Shown here: positions 10,426-21,842 of the stretch, piece by piece | Numbering within the stretch: position 1 is the first letter of the stretch | How the letters are laid out: every line of letters starts with the position of its first letter | NCBI RefSeq assembly: GCF_963583255.1 | Contig: NC_084803.1 | Coordinates: forward strand, 10,390,122 to 10,454,121 | DNA length: 64,000 bases | Source of the DNA: Pyrus communis | Taxonomy: Eukaryota > Streptophyta > Magnoliopsida > Rosales > Rosaceae | Reading direction: 5' to 3' | Notes under the pieces: model-generated | Told to the model about the DNA's origin: nothing | Seen by the model: the letters and a program-made list of their open reading frames with translations, nothing else | The model's database searches: none | Translations under genes and position numbers: made by a program

Positions 10426-12290
10426 ATGCATAATGATACAAATGAAGTTGAAGGGAACGTGAATTCTGAGCAAGGAAATAAATTGGGAGCCATACCACCG
10501 ATTGATAATGATGTCAATATCAACCGTGTCAATGAGCTTATGGACACCGAAGCATTACACATGCAAACACAGCAAGGGCAAGAGGGTGGCATAGTTGAAA
10601 ATCAACCAATGGTCCTGAGGAAATCAACTAGGTTAAGGAGATCAACCGCCTTAGAAAATTTTGTGTACATGACTGAAGCAGCAGCCAACAACATTGATTT
10701 GTCAGAATTCGATGATCCCAAAACTTTTAAAGAAGCATTATCAAGTATAAATGCTACCAAATGGATAGAAGCAATGGAAAGTGAACTGGGATCGATGAAA
10801 AATAACGAAGTCTAGGAGCTTGTAGAGAAAACAGAAAACATGAAGCCAATAGGCTGCAAATAGGTATTCAAGACCAAAAGAGATTCGAAGGGAAACATAG
10901 AGAGGCACAAAGCGAGACTTGTAGCAAAAGGGCTTACTCAAAGAAGGGGAGTGGATTATAAAGAGACCTTCAGTCCTTTTTCAACAAAAGATGCATTTAG
11001 AGTTATTATGGACATCGTTGCACATTTAGATCCAGTCTTGCAGCAAATGGACGTCAAGACGGCATTCTTAAACGGTGACTTTGAAGAATGCATCTACATG
11101 AAGTAACCAGAGGGATTCTTAGAAGAATGGAATCAAAATTCAGTTTGTAGATTGAAAAACCCAATATATGGTTAAAACAAGCATCAAGACAATGGTATCT
11201 CAAGCTTCATAGAGTTGTTAAAGAGAATGGCTTTGCTGAGAATCCTTCTCATAACTGCATATACTTGAGGATTAGTGGGAGTAGCTTCATAATATTGGTC
11301 CTTTATGTGGATGACATACGACTTGCAATGAACACAGGTAGCTTATTGGAAGAAACCAAGAAATTGCTGCAAGAAAACTTTGAAATGAAAGACCTTGGAG
11401 AAGCTTCGTATGTTCTTGGTATTGAAATTAAAAGAGATAGGAATAATGGATTGCTGGGGTTATCACAAAAGGGTTACTTGGACAAGGTTTTAAAAAGATT
11501 TAACATGGCTTCTTGTGGCATTATTGAAATGCCAATTTCAATGGATGACAGATAAAGCAAAGAGCAGTGTCCCAAGAGTGAGTTGAAAAGAAGAAACATC
11601 GAAGGCAAACCACATGCCTCTCTTGTTGGAAGCTTGATGTATGCACAAGTGTGCACAAGACTTGATCTTGCTTTCACTATCAGTGTTCTTGGCAGGTTTC
11701 AATCTGACGCAGGGGAGGCTCACTGGAATTGAGCCAAGAGGGTATTGAGGTACCTTCAAAGAACCAAGGAACATATGCTTATTTACAGGAAAACTGATGA
11801 GCTTGTGTTAGAAGAGTATAGTGATTCATATTTTGCTGGATGTCTAGATGACCTTAATTCTACTTTGGGTTATATTTTCACTATGGCATGTGGTGCAGGT
11901 TCGTAGAGAAGTGTGAAGCAGGCAACAGTGGCTCTACCATGGTGGCTGAATATCTCTCATGTTGTGAAACTGTCAATCAAGCTATATGGTTGAAAATTTT
12001 CATTGCAGGACTTAGTGTAGTGGATTCTATTTTGAGACCAATTCAAATTTATTGTGATAACAATGCAGCTATTTTCTTCAGCAAGAACAACAAAAATCAT
12101 CTGCAACAAGTAATTTAGATATCAAATATTTGATTGATCGAAAGAAAGTGACGGCAAGTTTGGTGAAGATTGATTACTTGGAGACCGGTTCTATGGTTGC
12201 TGATCCTTTAAACAAAGCAGTTCCGGTTGTGGTTTTCAAGAAGCATTTTGCAAAGATCGGTCTGTTAGCTAGTTTTGATTATGTTAATTA
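10426..12290 (+). pseudogene. copia reverse transcriptase and RNase H remnant
   Basis: The linker and the start of reverse transcriptase are open at 10426-10815, ending at an internal stop. The fingers and palm follow with more stops, and 11265-11555 holds the polymerase signature YVDDI. RNase H parts are at 11888-12290, including the end region with SMVADPLNKAVP. At least four premature stops or frame changes make it inactive. Confidence 0.85.
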
Positions 12291-13232
12291 GTGGGAGCAA
12301 GTAAATCCTGGAACGTGTTTTGTTATCAGTTACTAGTTCATATGATTGGTATTTATGAATAAGTATTAATAAAGTTTTCTTCATTGATAAGGTTTCCACA
12401 CTAACGAAGTCTTAAAAGTTGTGTGGTTGTTTCGAAGTTTTCCCTTTAGATGCACAGCTTTAGTTATGACAGTACATGTATATTTTATTATGCATAATGG
12501 TTTTGACAATATTATGATTGGTCAGTAGGACAAACAACCAAGAGTTCCAATATGAAACATTAAGATAAATTGATCTATCGATTCTTAAGGGGACCAAGTG
12601 CAGGATGTGAGAAACTATACATCTACAGACACATTTTACACAAAATCTTGTGGGAGTTCAATGTGTTAGTCAGTTTTGTGAATGTAATTATGGGGATTTT
12701 GTTCGACGAATTGAACAGGTTACCCCTTAGTTCTTCATGAATACTAATTAATTACCTGAACTTATATTCGTGATTCAAGTTGGTGCTGATCTCGTGAATC
12801 AAGTATTAGCTCTAGTGGGATAATGTAAGTTCTAACGAGAGCTGAACACTTGATCATCTTTAGTTTGGAGACGTGAGGATATAAGATATAGGAATTAACT
12901 AAGGTTGTAAGCTGATAAGGAATTTGTATATTCAGCTAAAACAGTCACGATAGTGTTGAAACACTTATAATGGATGTGAATGATAGATTATTGATTAGGT
13001 TATTGATTAGGATTGTATAATTGGAAGAGTCCTTATTAATCATCATCGTATGTAGTATAAAACAAGGGGTCCCTGCGCTCTCTCAATCACTCAAAATAAA
13101 TAATACTCAAATCCCATTCATTGAGCGATTGCATCCAGTTGAGGAGAGCTGCAGAAGATCCCTAGTTTCCAAGAGATGTCTTCTTCAGTTTAATGGTTAC
13201 TTTTGGTACTGTGATTATTGTATTCCTCTTAC

Positions 13233-13238
13233 TTTATT
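13233..13238 (-). terminator. Candidate polyadenylation signal for the S-RNase gene, inside the LTR
   Basis: On the minus strand AATAAA lies about 20 bp past the S-RNase stop codon, inside the 3' LTR of the opposing copia element. If the gene is transcribed, its 3' untranslated region must come from retrotransposon DNA. Whether the site is used is unknown. Confidence 0.4.
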
Positions 13239-13257
13239 TATATTGATCTTACAGTTG

Positions 13258-14201
13258 TTACCATAGCTTTATGTGGGCTATACTTGGTACAGTTTCCGGG
13301 AGTTTGTCGTCAAACTTGCAACTGGTTGTTTCGCCTGGATCACAGTCAATTCTGTTATTGCCAGATTCATCATAGCAGAGGGCGACTTGGGCCAAATATA
13401 TTAATTTCTTGCTCTGCTTCTGCATTTGTTGATAGCATCTGATATTGACGGAATGTCCGCCAGTTTCGGACTCAATGGCCTTTGTTATCTGATCGATGGA
13501 GTACAATTTGTATAACGACATCTTTGGCTGAAGTGGTTGGGGTACAATATTAGCCTTCTGCAGGATTTGAGCTATATCAAAATCATGGTACGTCGCTAGG
13601 GTCTTCCGGAAGTACTCGGTCTTCGGGAACACGTTGTCGGAGCACTTTCCGTGCTTATCATACTCTCTTTGCCAGAATTCGACATGGTCCCCTTTTCTCC
13701 AATCCCACCACGAACTGAGTAGCTCCTTTTTCAGTGCATCATCCATCTACATATATTATTTAATTAAAACATAAGAAGAAAACTAGTTAAGAATACACGT
13801 ACATACACGGAAACACACGTACATATACGGTACACATGTAGGGAGATATATAATGATACATATATACACATATACATATATACATACATACACATACGTA
13901 GGGACACACATGAATATTAACTATTGAGAGTTAATTTGTGAATAATTACCCCATTCACATTAAAGGCATCCCCCATGCAGGTAAGGGATGAAGAGGATGA
14001 TTTATTCGCAGGCCAGAGACCATGAATAGTGAACTGAAGATGAGATGGTTGCATGATGTGGCATTTATTCACCCCCCCTATAGCTTGGCATTCAGCAGCT
14101 GGCCAGAACTGAACATGCATAAAGTATTGGAATGGTGTGTAAGCGGATGAAACTGTGACAAACAAGAAGAAAAATATGACTTGCACTAACTTTGACTCCA
14201 T
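13258..14201 (-). CDS. S-RNase-lineage T2 ribonuclease, two exons
   Basis: Exon 1 is 13950-14201 (84 codons) and exon 2 is 13258-13746; a 203-bp intron (GT at 13949, AG before 13746) sits between conserved regions C2 and C3, as in S-RNases. The product is 246 residues: a hydrophobic signal peptide (about 1-20, ending VSSA), C2 with FTIHGLWPAN (catalytic His60), C3 with FWQREYDKHGKC (second catalytic His), eight cysteines in the mature part and one NKS glycosylation sequon. T2 enzymes cleave RNA through a 2',3'-cyclic phosphate. In the style, S-RNases enter pollen tubes and determine female self-incompatibility specificity. The ILQKANIVPQP and CYDESGNNRIDC stretches resemble Prunus-type S-RNases. 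By my count acidic and basic residues are about equal, whereas S-RNases are usually basic, so a non-S relative is possible. The ATG follows a TATA box by about 40 bp. Confidence 0.88.
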
Positions 14202-14240
14202 TTCTATTTCTACCTGATGTTTTGAAGACGAAGTTGCATG

Positions 14241-14248
14241 TATTTATA
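14241..14248 (-). promoter_or_regulatory. TATA box of the S-RNase-lineage gene
   Basis: The minus strand reads TATAAATA about 40 bp upstream of the ATG, leaving room for only a very short 5' leader. It is followed on the plus strand by a GGAGGT microsatellite (about 14259-14280). The same core, up to CATAGGTACTATAA, is present without a gene at about 6359-6373. Confidence 0.75.
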
Positions 14249-14249
14249 G

Positions 14250-15056
14250 TACCTATGGGGTGGAGGTGGAGGTGGAGGTGGTGAAGGGGTTAAAAGGAAA
14301 CGATCGAAACAGATGCGAAATTGCGAAAAACTTAATTAAGTAACATTCCTACTCCCACTACAAATGAAAATCAATACAAGTCTGCAATTCAGTATATAAC
14401 TTGTTACATATCACTATCAAGTTTTCAATTTATAGGCAAAAGAAACTGCATGCATGTGTGGACATGCTGTGAGAAATTTGTATCCAACACAGATTATTGT
14501 TTTGTTTCCATTTCAAAAATTCACCAACAAATTACACATATACATTTTCAAGTACTCCATCACGACCATTACACATGCCACCTTCCCCATCTAAAGAATA
14601 AGTTAATTTCTAATCAAGCCAAGGTTGCTCACGAGAGGAACCTTCATTCGACCTGAATGTCATGAATATCAATCAATAAGAAACCCACTTAGTTTTATGG
14701 CTTTTCTTCCCTTTATGGTAAATATGGAATTAAATTGAAAAATTCTTAATTATATACAAATCATTTACCTATGATATTGATGTTTCAAACACTATCTTTT
14801 CTTCCTTTTTTTTTTCTTTTTTCTGTTTTTTTTTTTTTTTTTTGGTTGAATTGTAGAGGCTATTTCTATGAAAAATATTTACTTAACTTCTTCATTTAAT
14901 TACCTATAAGATAGCTGGGTAGCCATCGATCTATCTTCAATGAAGATACCAAGACAATTATATACCTAAAGCAAAGATATAAACACGATTTTGAGTTATC
15001 ACCATAACAAGTTCTAAAACATGTAGAAGCAAAAAGAATATATACTACATGTAGTT
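14250..15056. repeat. S-RNase upstream region, inverted repeat with 4809-6372
   Basis: Reverse complement of the 4.8-6.4 kb block, without the MULE-like element found there. It is probably S-RNase promoter DNA. At 15056 it runs straight into the block shared with 39291-39591, whereas in the other copies this point is occupied by an LTR element. Confidence 0.8.
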
Positions 15057-16400
15057 AAGGTTCTCACCATGCCAAATTTCAATACAAATGATTCCTCCAT
15101 ATATGGTACAATAACAAAAACAACAAACTCAAAATTCAAAATTCAAACCAAACAATACAAAACCAAAATAATATGTACAATAATGACAAATAAAATATGA
15201 AAAAAAATGGTATTAATATTGCGTGGTTTACATGCGTTGCTCACAAAATGGGAAAAATAGATGTAAAAAAAATGAATGACTCAACCTAAAAATTAGCTTA
15301 CTCATCAATCTAAATATGGAAAGTAAATTGGGGGTAGCAATGTAGTCAATGGGTTTAAATTGAAGAAATAAAATTCAGAAAAAAATGCTTATCGTTTTTA
15401 AATCCTAGGCCTAGGCTAATCTTATAATAGTATACTTTAAATAATATCCTTAATAATAATGGTAGAGGAAGCGTGTAACCGTGTAATAAGATAATCTTAC
15501 ATTCTTAATAGAAAGTAGGGTTGGCAGATAAGATGCATAAATACTTTTTACCAAATTTAAAATAAGAAATATAGATACAATGAATGCATATCTCAATACA
15601 CTAAAATGGATATTATTCATATCTATTCCATATGGAATGCAAATATTCTACATTAATTTCTCAAATAACGTATCTTCACAGTATGATTTGAGCTAAAGTT
15701 AAGTCTTGCCTAATCCACATTCGCCATGTGGGTATCACGTGACGGAATAAAATGAACTTGGGCTAAAATCAAATAACACGACACCCACAAACAAATAATG
15801 AATTATATTGAGCCGACCTAGCTGTAAGGTTATTGGGTCGAATAACACGTCTCACACTTGGTCGTATCCATCCAACCTAAGACGACATTCCATTAGAGTT
15901 GAATGGATACGCTATTATAGTATGTGATCATCATATGGACCAGACTTGTAACACTTGTGAATAATAGGATAATACTTGTGATTAAAGCAGCTGATATTAA
16001 TGATTTAAATCCTAGGCTAAATCTTATGATGGTGTAATTTAATTAATATCCATAATACTAATGGTTTAGGGTGGGTGTAACTGTGTAATAAGACCATCTT
16101 AATTTTCTAATAGAAAGAGTGGCAGATAAGATGCATGCATACCTTCACCAAAATAGAACAAGAAATAGAGACTACGTATGCATATCTGATAACACTAAAA
16201 TGGACATGATCGTAAACATTCTACCTTCCCCGAATAACGTATAATTACAGTACAACTCAAACTAAATTCAAAGCCTAATCTAAATTCGCCACGTGAACAT
16301 GACGTGACGTAATAAAATGAACTTAGGCTCAAATCAAATAACATAAGAGGCCCGCAAACAAATAATGAATGTTATTGAGTCGGCCCAAATTTTAACGCAT
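15057..16400. repeat. Distal upstream block, inverted repeat with about 38200-39591
   Basis: Bases 15057-15370 match the reverse complement of 39291-39591, and about 15560-15960 match that of about 38230-38600. Within the block, about 15410-15810 and 16000-16390 are a tandem direct duplication with a period of about 590 bp; both parts contain AAATCCTAGGCTAA-like and GGCAGATAAGATGCAT sequences. The part at about 15560-15960 is also related to DNA upstream of the F-box gene (24300-24620). No gene seen. Confidence 0.8.
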
Positions 16401-16426
16401 CATCTATTCTTTGGAATTAGACTTAC

Positions 16427-17910
16427 TTGTGAAGCAATTTGAACTTGTGAGTCATGATCTGAAAATGTCTGCTCATAAATTTTTAGCATCTGATTAATTA
16501 ACTGCCTGTTCTTCAAGGCACGAGATCCCAGTAAGCGGATAAACCATCCCCATGCTTGAATAGTTTGAACCTTCAAGCCACTGGTTAGCATGTGGTGCAT
16601 CCCAGTAAGCAACCTTGGCTTCAAATCTTTGACAACTGCCTGTTTATGGAAGAAAATGAAGAAAAAGGAAATGTACATGTCAATATAAATTACAGAATAA
16701 CCAGCAAGACAGGATCATGGAAAGCCACCTCATGGTTCTATGTGAGACCCGTGAAGCCAATGGAAGGGATGCTATATAATCATATGGTTAATTTTTCCAT
16801 GACACGGCATGAGCTACCCATACTAGAAGTCATATTTCAAGAAAATGACATGAGCAAGTGAGTACCTAGGAAAGATTTAGCAGGGGGGGTAATATTGTAG
16901 ACCTAGGGTTCAAACACCTCTCTGACATATCCCTCTCCCTCTTATCAGAGCTAAGGAGTCTTCTATATACTGAAGGAGCCCATATATGCGATAACAGCCT
17001 GTCACAATAACATAAGGCATATTCAGAAGAATTAGTATGAAAACAACACTATTTAAAACGCATGATACTTGCGATGTATTACCTGAATAGCCTCAAAAGT
17101 AGTCGACAAAGAACTGATAGGATTGTCAATGGCATGAACAATTGCAAGCAAAAGAGAATGGAAAGGGGCAGCTAAAAGTGGTGTTCTCAATTGTTGGATA
17201 GATATGCACCACACCCCTAAATTGCAAACAGACTGCAGTTATGAAATCAGCAGGTTACTATTCGGACACACGAAAAAACAAAAACTAAAAACACAAAAAG
17301 ATCATCGCTTGTAGTAATAAATTCCCGTCAATATAAAGAAATAACCTTCATTTTTTGTGGTTGTAATGAGCTTTGCCAGTGAATCTAAAACAAATTTGAC
17401 ATCATCCGCTGCGAAACAAAGAAATTGGTGACAGAAATTTGGTTATCAGTTTAAGCTCAGCTGCATAAAAAGTTCAAAATTTTAATTTCAAACGAATCAG
17501 AATTTTGAGTGGCTACATGTACCTGCGATTTCGGCGACGATGGACGGATGATATATCATGAAGCCCAAGCATTCCAATGCCTGAGTTGCACTGCAAATTT
17601 TTTAAATAAAAAAGAAAAATCCAAGACGTATTCAGTTAAACCACACCATTAAAATAAATGAAAAACCCAGAAAAATGAGATTTCGAATCGGAAGAACTCA
17701 CATTTCTTCGTCATTGTTCCGAACATCGGCGACGGTCGGACGGATGAGGCTCCGGCAGCTCCGCGCAAGCATTTGAATTGAATCGTGGCAATCGGAGGAT
17801 TGCTGCTGGAGGTGTAAGAGGGTGGAGTAGGCGAATGACTTGGTTGCTTTGGTGGCGGCTGAAGAAATCAGATCCCTGATTTCTTCGAGCTGGTCTGAAA
17901 ATCCGGAAAT
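16427..17910 (-). pseudogene. RIF1 (telomere-associated protein) 5' fragment, five exons
   Basis: Spliced pieces at 17702-17910, 17523-17590, 17346-17408, 17093-17232 and 16427-16639 read in order as the N-terminal part of plant RIF1: QLEEIRDLISSAATKATKS, LECLGFMIYHPSIVAEIA, DDVKFVLDSLAKLITTT, NLGVWCISIQQLRTPLL and VQTIQAWGWFIRLLG. Splice sites are GT/AG. RIF1 controls replication timing and break repair through HEAT-like repeats. Three faults mark a pseudogene: the codon where the start is expected is ATT (17908-17910) with an in-frame stop upstream; an exon expected between the last two pieces is missing; and homology ends after 16427, where the S-RNase upstream block begins. The exons remain open, so decay is limited. 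Confidence 0.85.
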
Positions 17911-17959
17911 CGTTGCGGTGGGGGAGAGGAAGCAGCAGTGACCAGACTACCGGTAGCAT

Positions 17960-19010
17960 GTGAGGTGAAACCCTAATATCGCACTGGATTTTTGGAATTG
18001 GGAGTCTTTTCGCGCCATAGCACGGAAAAGGGTGACGGGTTTAGCAACCTGGGGCCTGTTGGGCTTTAGGCCTAAATAAATGGTAAGAAATACTTAGTGT
18101 TTTTAGAACTAAAAAATATTGCTTTAAAAGCGTTTTTAATCACTAGTACTTGTTAAACAAGTCCTAAGTCCCATGTATTTCTGTGAGAGGATTTTTTGAA
18201 GTTCCACGACTTTTGGAAGGATTTATACGAAAGAGTTTGTGATAAGGTTTCAGGTTTGCTTGTAGCACACATAAACGATAGTTGAGTTTGTACTAAGTTC
18301 AATTTCTTCATTATGCGTGAATTTCTCCATATATATATATATATGCATATTACGTACTTATGTGTGTATTATAGTTATGTAGGTGAGACATTTGTACTAA
18401 AATTTATGTACTAATGTATTCGTACCACAATTTTATGCACATATACATTTGTCGCAATACTTTGCACCCATGAGTTTTTTTCATATAAATTTTTTATGTA
18501 TCGTTGTTGACATTTTTTAATTATAAGATTTTAAATTTTGGATAAATTTTTATCTATTAGTGTGATTGGAGCATAAAAATATACATGACTTAAGAATAGG
18601 TTTATAAATGTTATAACACTTAAATATGGTAAGTTTTAATAATAAATACTTGAATTAGATTTGGAAAACGATTCATGTTAAAATATAAAAATATCTTATT
18701 TAAGTCATAAAATCTAAAAACTCCATTTTTTTCAAAACTAGTAAAGGAAAAAGTGACGATGAAACATCGCCAACAACAATTGGAGTCATGGCCCTCAAAA
18801 ACGTGTGCCCGTCGAAACGTCTCTTCCTCATTAATGAATTAAAACCACCGCCGCATGCAATCGTGCATCCCAAATCCCTGAAAACCTCGATCCTATCTTT
18901 GAAGATTCCCAAGATATCCGAAATGATTGGCCATTTCCCGGTTAATTTTCCCTCAAATTCAAAACCCTAGCGCCTCCGAATACCAAACGTTTGATCTTCC
19001 CTCTGAAATG
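17960..19010. other. Intergenic, no gene seen
   Basis: AT-rich DNA between the RIF1 fragment and the plant mobile domain ORF. It holds a short TA run near 18332 and repeated GTAC-containing phrases. Small ORFs here lack recognisable features. Confidence 0.4.
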
Positions 19011-19020
19011 CCTATAAATA
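19011..19020 (+). promoter_or_regulatory. TATA box upstream of the plant mobile domain ORF
   Basis: CCTATAAATA lies about 145 bp before the ATG at 19164 and is followed by a CT-rich leader, which is the usual layout of a plant core promoter. Confidence 0.5.
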
Positions 19021-19163
19021 CCCAAATTTCTTTCATTTGCATCCCACGCCTTCAAAAACTTTGAAATCTCTCTTTCCATTCCTGCTTGCTCCAACCACAA
19101 AACCTCAAGCTCATCTCTCACAAACCCCCTTTTTAGCCTACGCAAACCTTTGACTCCTTACCA

Positions 19164-20057
19164 ATGGCCTCCTTCATCTTAAAGCTTTCCGACGAGTGCA
19201 ACAAATGCAAAGATTTCATCGACCGGAGAGCCATCAAAACGATATGCTTCGAAAACGACCTAGCCACCACCCACCAAATTCTGGGCCCACTATTCAAAGA
19301 TGCAGTGCCATCGTGCATCACCAACCTCCTCAAGGAACAGTGCCTAACACCCGTGCTGCAAGGGTTTGACTGGTCGAAATGGTGTTTGGCACGGCCCCAA
19401 GGAGCTTGGCCCTCGACCACTATAGCTTGGGCCGTCTGGGTCGACCAAATGGGAACATTCTTCGACAAAGAATGGGACGCTCTCGGCATTCATGACGCCA
19501 TCAAGCTCTCGACCATGGAGATCACCATGGATAAAGAGTTGTTCATGGCGGCCCTGAGTTTATGGTGTTCGGCTACCAACACCATGATCTTTCCCTTCGG
19601 CCCTATCAGCCCCACTTTCCTTGATATCTCAGCTATCCTTGGGACTTCCTCATCTAGTCTCCCAATAGATGCTGCCCTTGCCGGGTGCCCGTCGAACCTC
19701 GACCTAAAAGCGTTGTTCGACGAACGGGCCGTCGAGACACTAAACCGAGGAGATCGAGAGCCTTCGAAAGAAGAGGTTCAAAAGCTACACAAGAACTTCT
19801 TAAAATACAACACTCTCATTCTCCACTTCACCGGTCGAGGCGAGGAGAGCCTTAGGAAGGGAGAACATAAAGCCTTCCTATTCTACTGGTACAACAAATT
19901 CATCTGTTGTACCCCTTGGGTCAAATTTCATGTCTTGTGGAACAAGTATGGCCATATAAGCGGAGTCACTCGGATTTCATCTATTGTCCCGGATCAAGGT
20001 GATGGTAGCGTCGCTACTCCGTTAGGTCAAACTCTTCACAGAGTTGTTGAGTCATGA
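19164..20057 (+). CDS. Plant mobile domain protein, short form
   Basis: A 297-residue ORF from a clear ATG. The stretch from about residue 85 to 170, with STTIAWAVWVDQ and WCSATNTMIFPFGPISPT followed by FLDISAILG, matches the plant mobile domain (aminotransferase-like, PF10536 type) found in MAIN-like host proteins and in Mutator-like and Ty3-type elements. Many members exceed 500 residues, so the C-terminal half is missing or the gene is truncated at the TGA. GC content is clearly higher than in the surroundings, as is common for recently moved PMD copies. Its own TATA box and leader are present. No transposase or LTR is seen beside it. It could be a captured domain or a truncated host gene. 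Confidence 0.7.
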   Translation: MASFILKLSDECNKCKDFIDRRAIKTICFENDLATTHQILGPLFKDAVPSCITNLLKEQCLTPVLQGFDWSKWCLARPQGAWPSTTIAWAVWVDQMGTFFDKEWDALGIHDAIKLSTMEITMDKELFMAALSLWCSATNTMIFPFGPISPTFLDISAILGTSSSSLPIDAALAGCPSNLDLKALFDERAVETLNRGDREPSKEEVQKLHKNFLKYNTLILHFTGRGEESLRKGEHKAFLFYWYNKFICCTPWVKFHVLWNKYGHISGVTRISSIVPDQGDGSVATPLGQTLHRVVES

Positions 20058-21530
20058 CAAGACTTTTGAGGTAACGTTATTCTGATCAGCCTTTCTCTAG
20101 CTTTAGAATACGTACTGTTTGGTATTCTATCCTTGTATATGATCCAATTTCGTACAATGTAGCAGAGACATTTCAGACTCAATGGTGCAATCTTGAACGT
20201 CATGCAAAAAAATTTGTAATGATGATGAATACTGTTTGTTTCCTAATCGATGAATAGAGTTTAATCTATCAATCTATTCGAAGTAAGAAGTGTTGAGGAA
20301 AAACATAGGTAAGCTTATGGGCCCGGGGCAGAGTTCAAAAGCCATCTTTGGTGACGTTGTTTTGGGAAAACATCACCTCCAAATTTAGTATTTGTAAAGA
20401 TTTCCACCGTGATATCCGGAATACCACCTTACTCCGGTACTAGGTATTAAATATTAAGCTAATGGAAAACCTTTTGCCCTAGACTCACGATAATGCATTG
20501 ACCAGATTAAGGTTGAGGAAGTGTCGGATCATACACGGAATGACCTCCAAATTTAAATGTTAGTCTAACATGTTTGAGTTGTCTTTGTTTTTTGATTTCG
20601 TTTGTTCTTTCACCTTGCCCCCATTCCAAGTCAGAGGATTTCAATAGTGCAACATGTCACCAAGAAGGGGCTTCCTTCTCAGTCCGAATTGTGTGTCCAT
20701 CTTTAGTGATTCTTAAACGAAAGTTTGTTAGGAATTTGGTCGGCTGCATGTGGGTCAAAAATATTTCTTAAATCCTTTTGTCAAATCCTATGCGTCAGAC
20801 TCGTGGACTTTGAATGTCGTTTTCGGTTTCTCTGAATGTGTCACACATATTGCATGTGGTGATGACCGGTTGTTGTTTGGATGGGATATTTTGCATGCGT
20901 GCAATATCCCTTTTGTGCACCTCGTTGCGTTATGGTCTTGGTAGTTACTATATTTTACTTGGTCATCAGGCATTGTTGGTTGATAGTAATGTCCGTGTAA
21001 TCACTTACCACTCCACTCTCTCTTATTTACCCACCATCACTTCTCTCTTCATTTCTCACCGAATCTCTCTCTCTCTCTCTCTCTCTCCAATCTCTCTTGT
21101 ATTTTGTGTATAATGCTAGCAGAAAAAGTGACAGTGGAGGTTATCCAGAGAAATATATTGGCGCTAATACTAGATGATATTCATGCGGAGGTTGAGATTG
21201 AAGGACCTCAATTTTGGTAGATTTTAGATGCTGTTATCTTGTAAAATGTTAGACAACTTCATTCACTTAGTATAAATTACCTAGTTAAACTCATTCGAAT
21301 TTCTCTTCAGATATTGTTTCTAATCTTAGTACCTCACCCAATTCATGAATTTGAGTTAAGGTCTTTTTTTTTTCTTTTTCTTTTCTTCTTTTCAAATTTC
21401 TTCTCAACTGATGCAGTTTAAGGTTTATTAATTATAGATCGATATAATTAGTATGTGAGTGGGCAAGAATCCGGATGTAATTCATGTGAAAAGAAAAAAA
21501 AATTCAATTCTTTTTAAATAAATTTGGTAT
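20058..21530. other. No gene recognised
   Basis: Mixed-composition DNA after the PMD ORF, with a CT microsatellite at about 21065-21087 and a T-rich run near 21366. ORFs here are short and without recognisable motifs. Confidence 0.4.
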
Positions 21531-21802
21531 AGGGCACGATTACACAGAAGTGCCCAATCAGTTGAAAAGGGCTGTCAGACCTATCAGAATGAAGGCACAA
21601 ATTAGGCTCTATAATGCTTTGCCTTGATAACACAAACAACTATATTGTGCCCTTCGGCCAAAGGACACACTCATAAAGGGCACACATAAAATTATTGTTG
21701 CTACATTGTTGCTATTTGTCTACAAGCACATATGTTGGTGCTCTTTGGCCTCAAAGGGCACACAATAATTTATTGTGTGCAGTGCCCATATTTTTTGTAG
21801 TG
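21530..21802. mobile_element. Possible CACTA-type transposon end
   Basis: The right edge read on the minus strand begins CACTACAAAAAATATGGGCAC, which resembles the CACTA terminus of plant En/Spm elements. The adjoining 250 bp contain several short repeats of GGGCAC in both orientations, like subterminal repeats. No matching left end or transposase was found, so this is a fragment at best. Confidence 0.35.
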
Positions 21803-21842
21803 TGCCAAGTGCTATGCATATATATGCAACCGGAGAGCTTGT

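Larger units (their letters stand above)
7157..13253 (+). mobile_element. Decayed Ty1-copia retrotransposon next to the S-RNase gene
   Basis: LTRs of 444 bp (7157-7600) and 430 bp (12824-13253) begin TGTAAG and end CTTACA. The primer site TGGTATCAGAGC is at 7603-7614, and a short purine run precedes the 3' LTR. Coding order is gag, integrase, reverse transcriptase, RNase H, which defines copia. All genes carry stops and frameshifts, and the LTRs differ by several indels, so it is an old insertion. Clean 5-bp target duplications are not visible; only GTT is shared at the two edges. It lies opposite in strand to the S-RNase gene, and its 3' LTR ends 4 bp from that gene's stop codon. Confidence 0.92.

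Noticed and set aside
7152..13258. Perfect target duplication for the first copia element
   Set aside because: The flanks TAGTT and GTTGT share only GTT, so no clean 5-bp duplication can be claimed.
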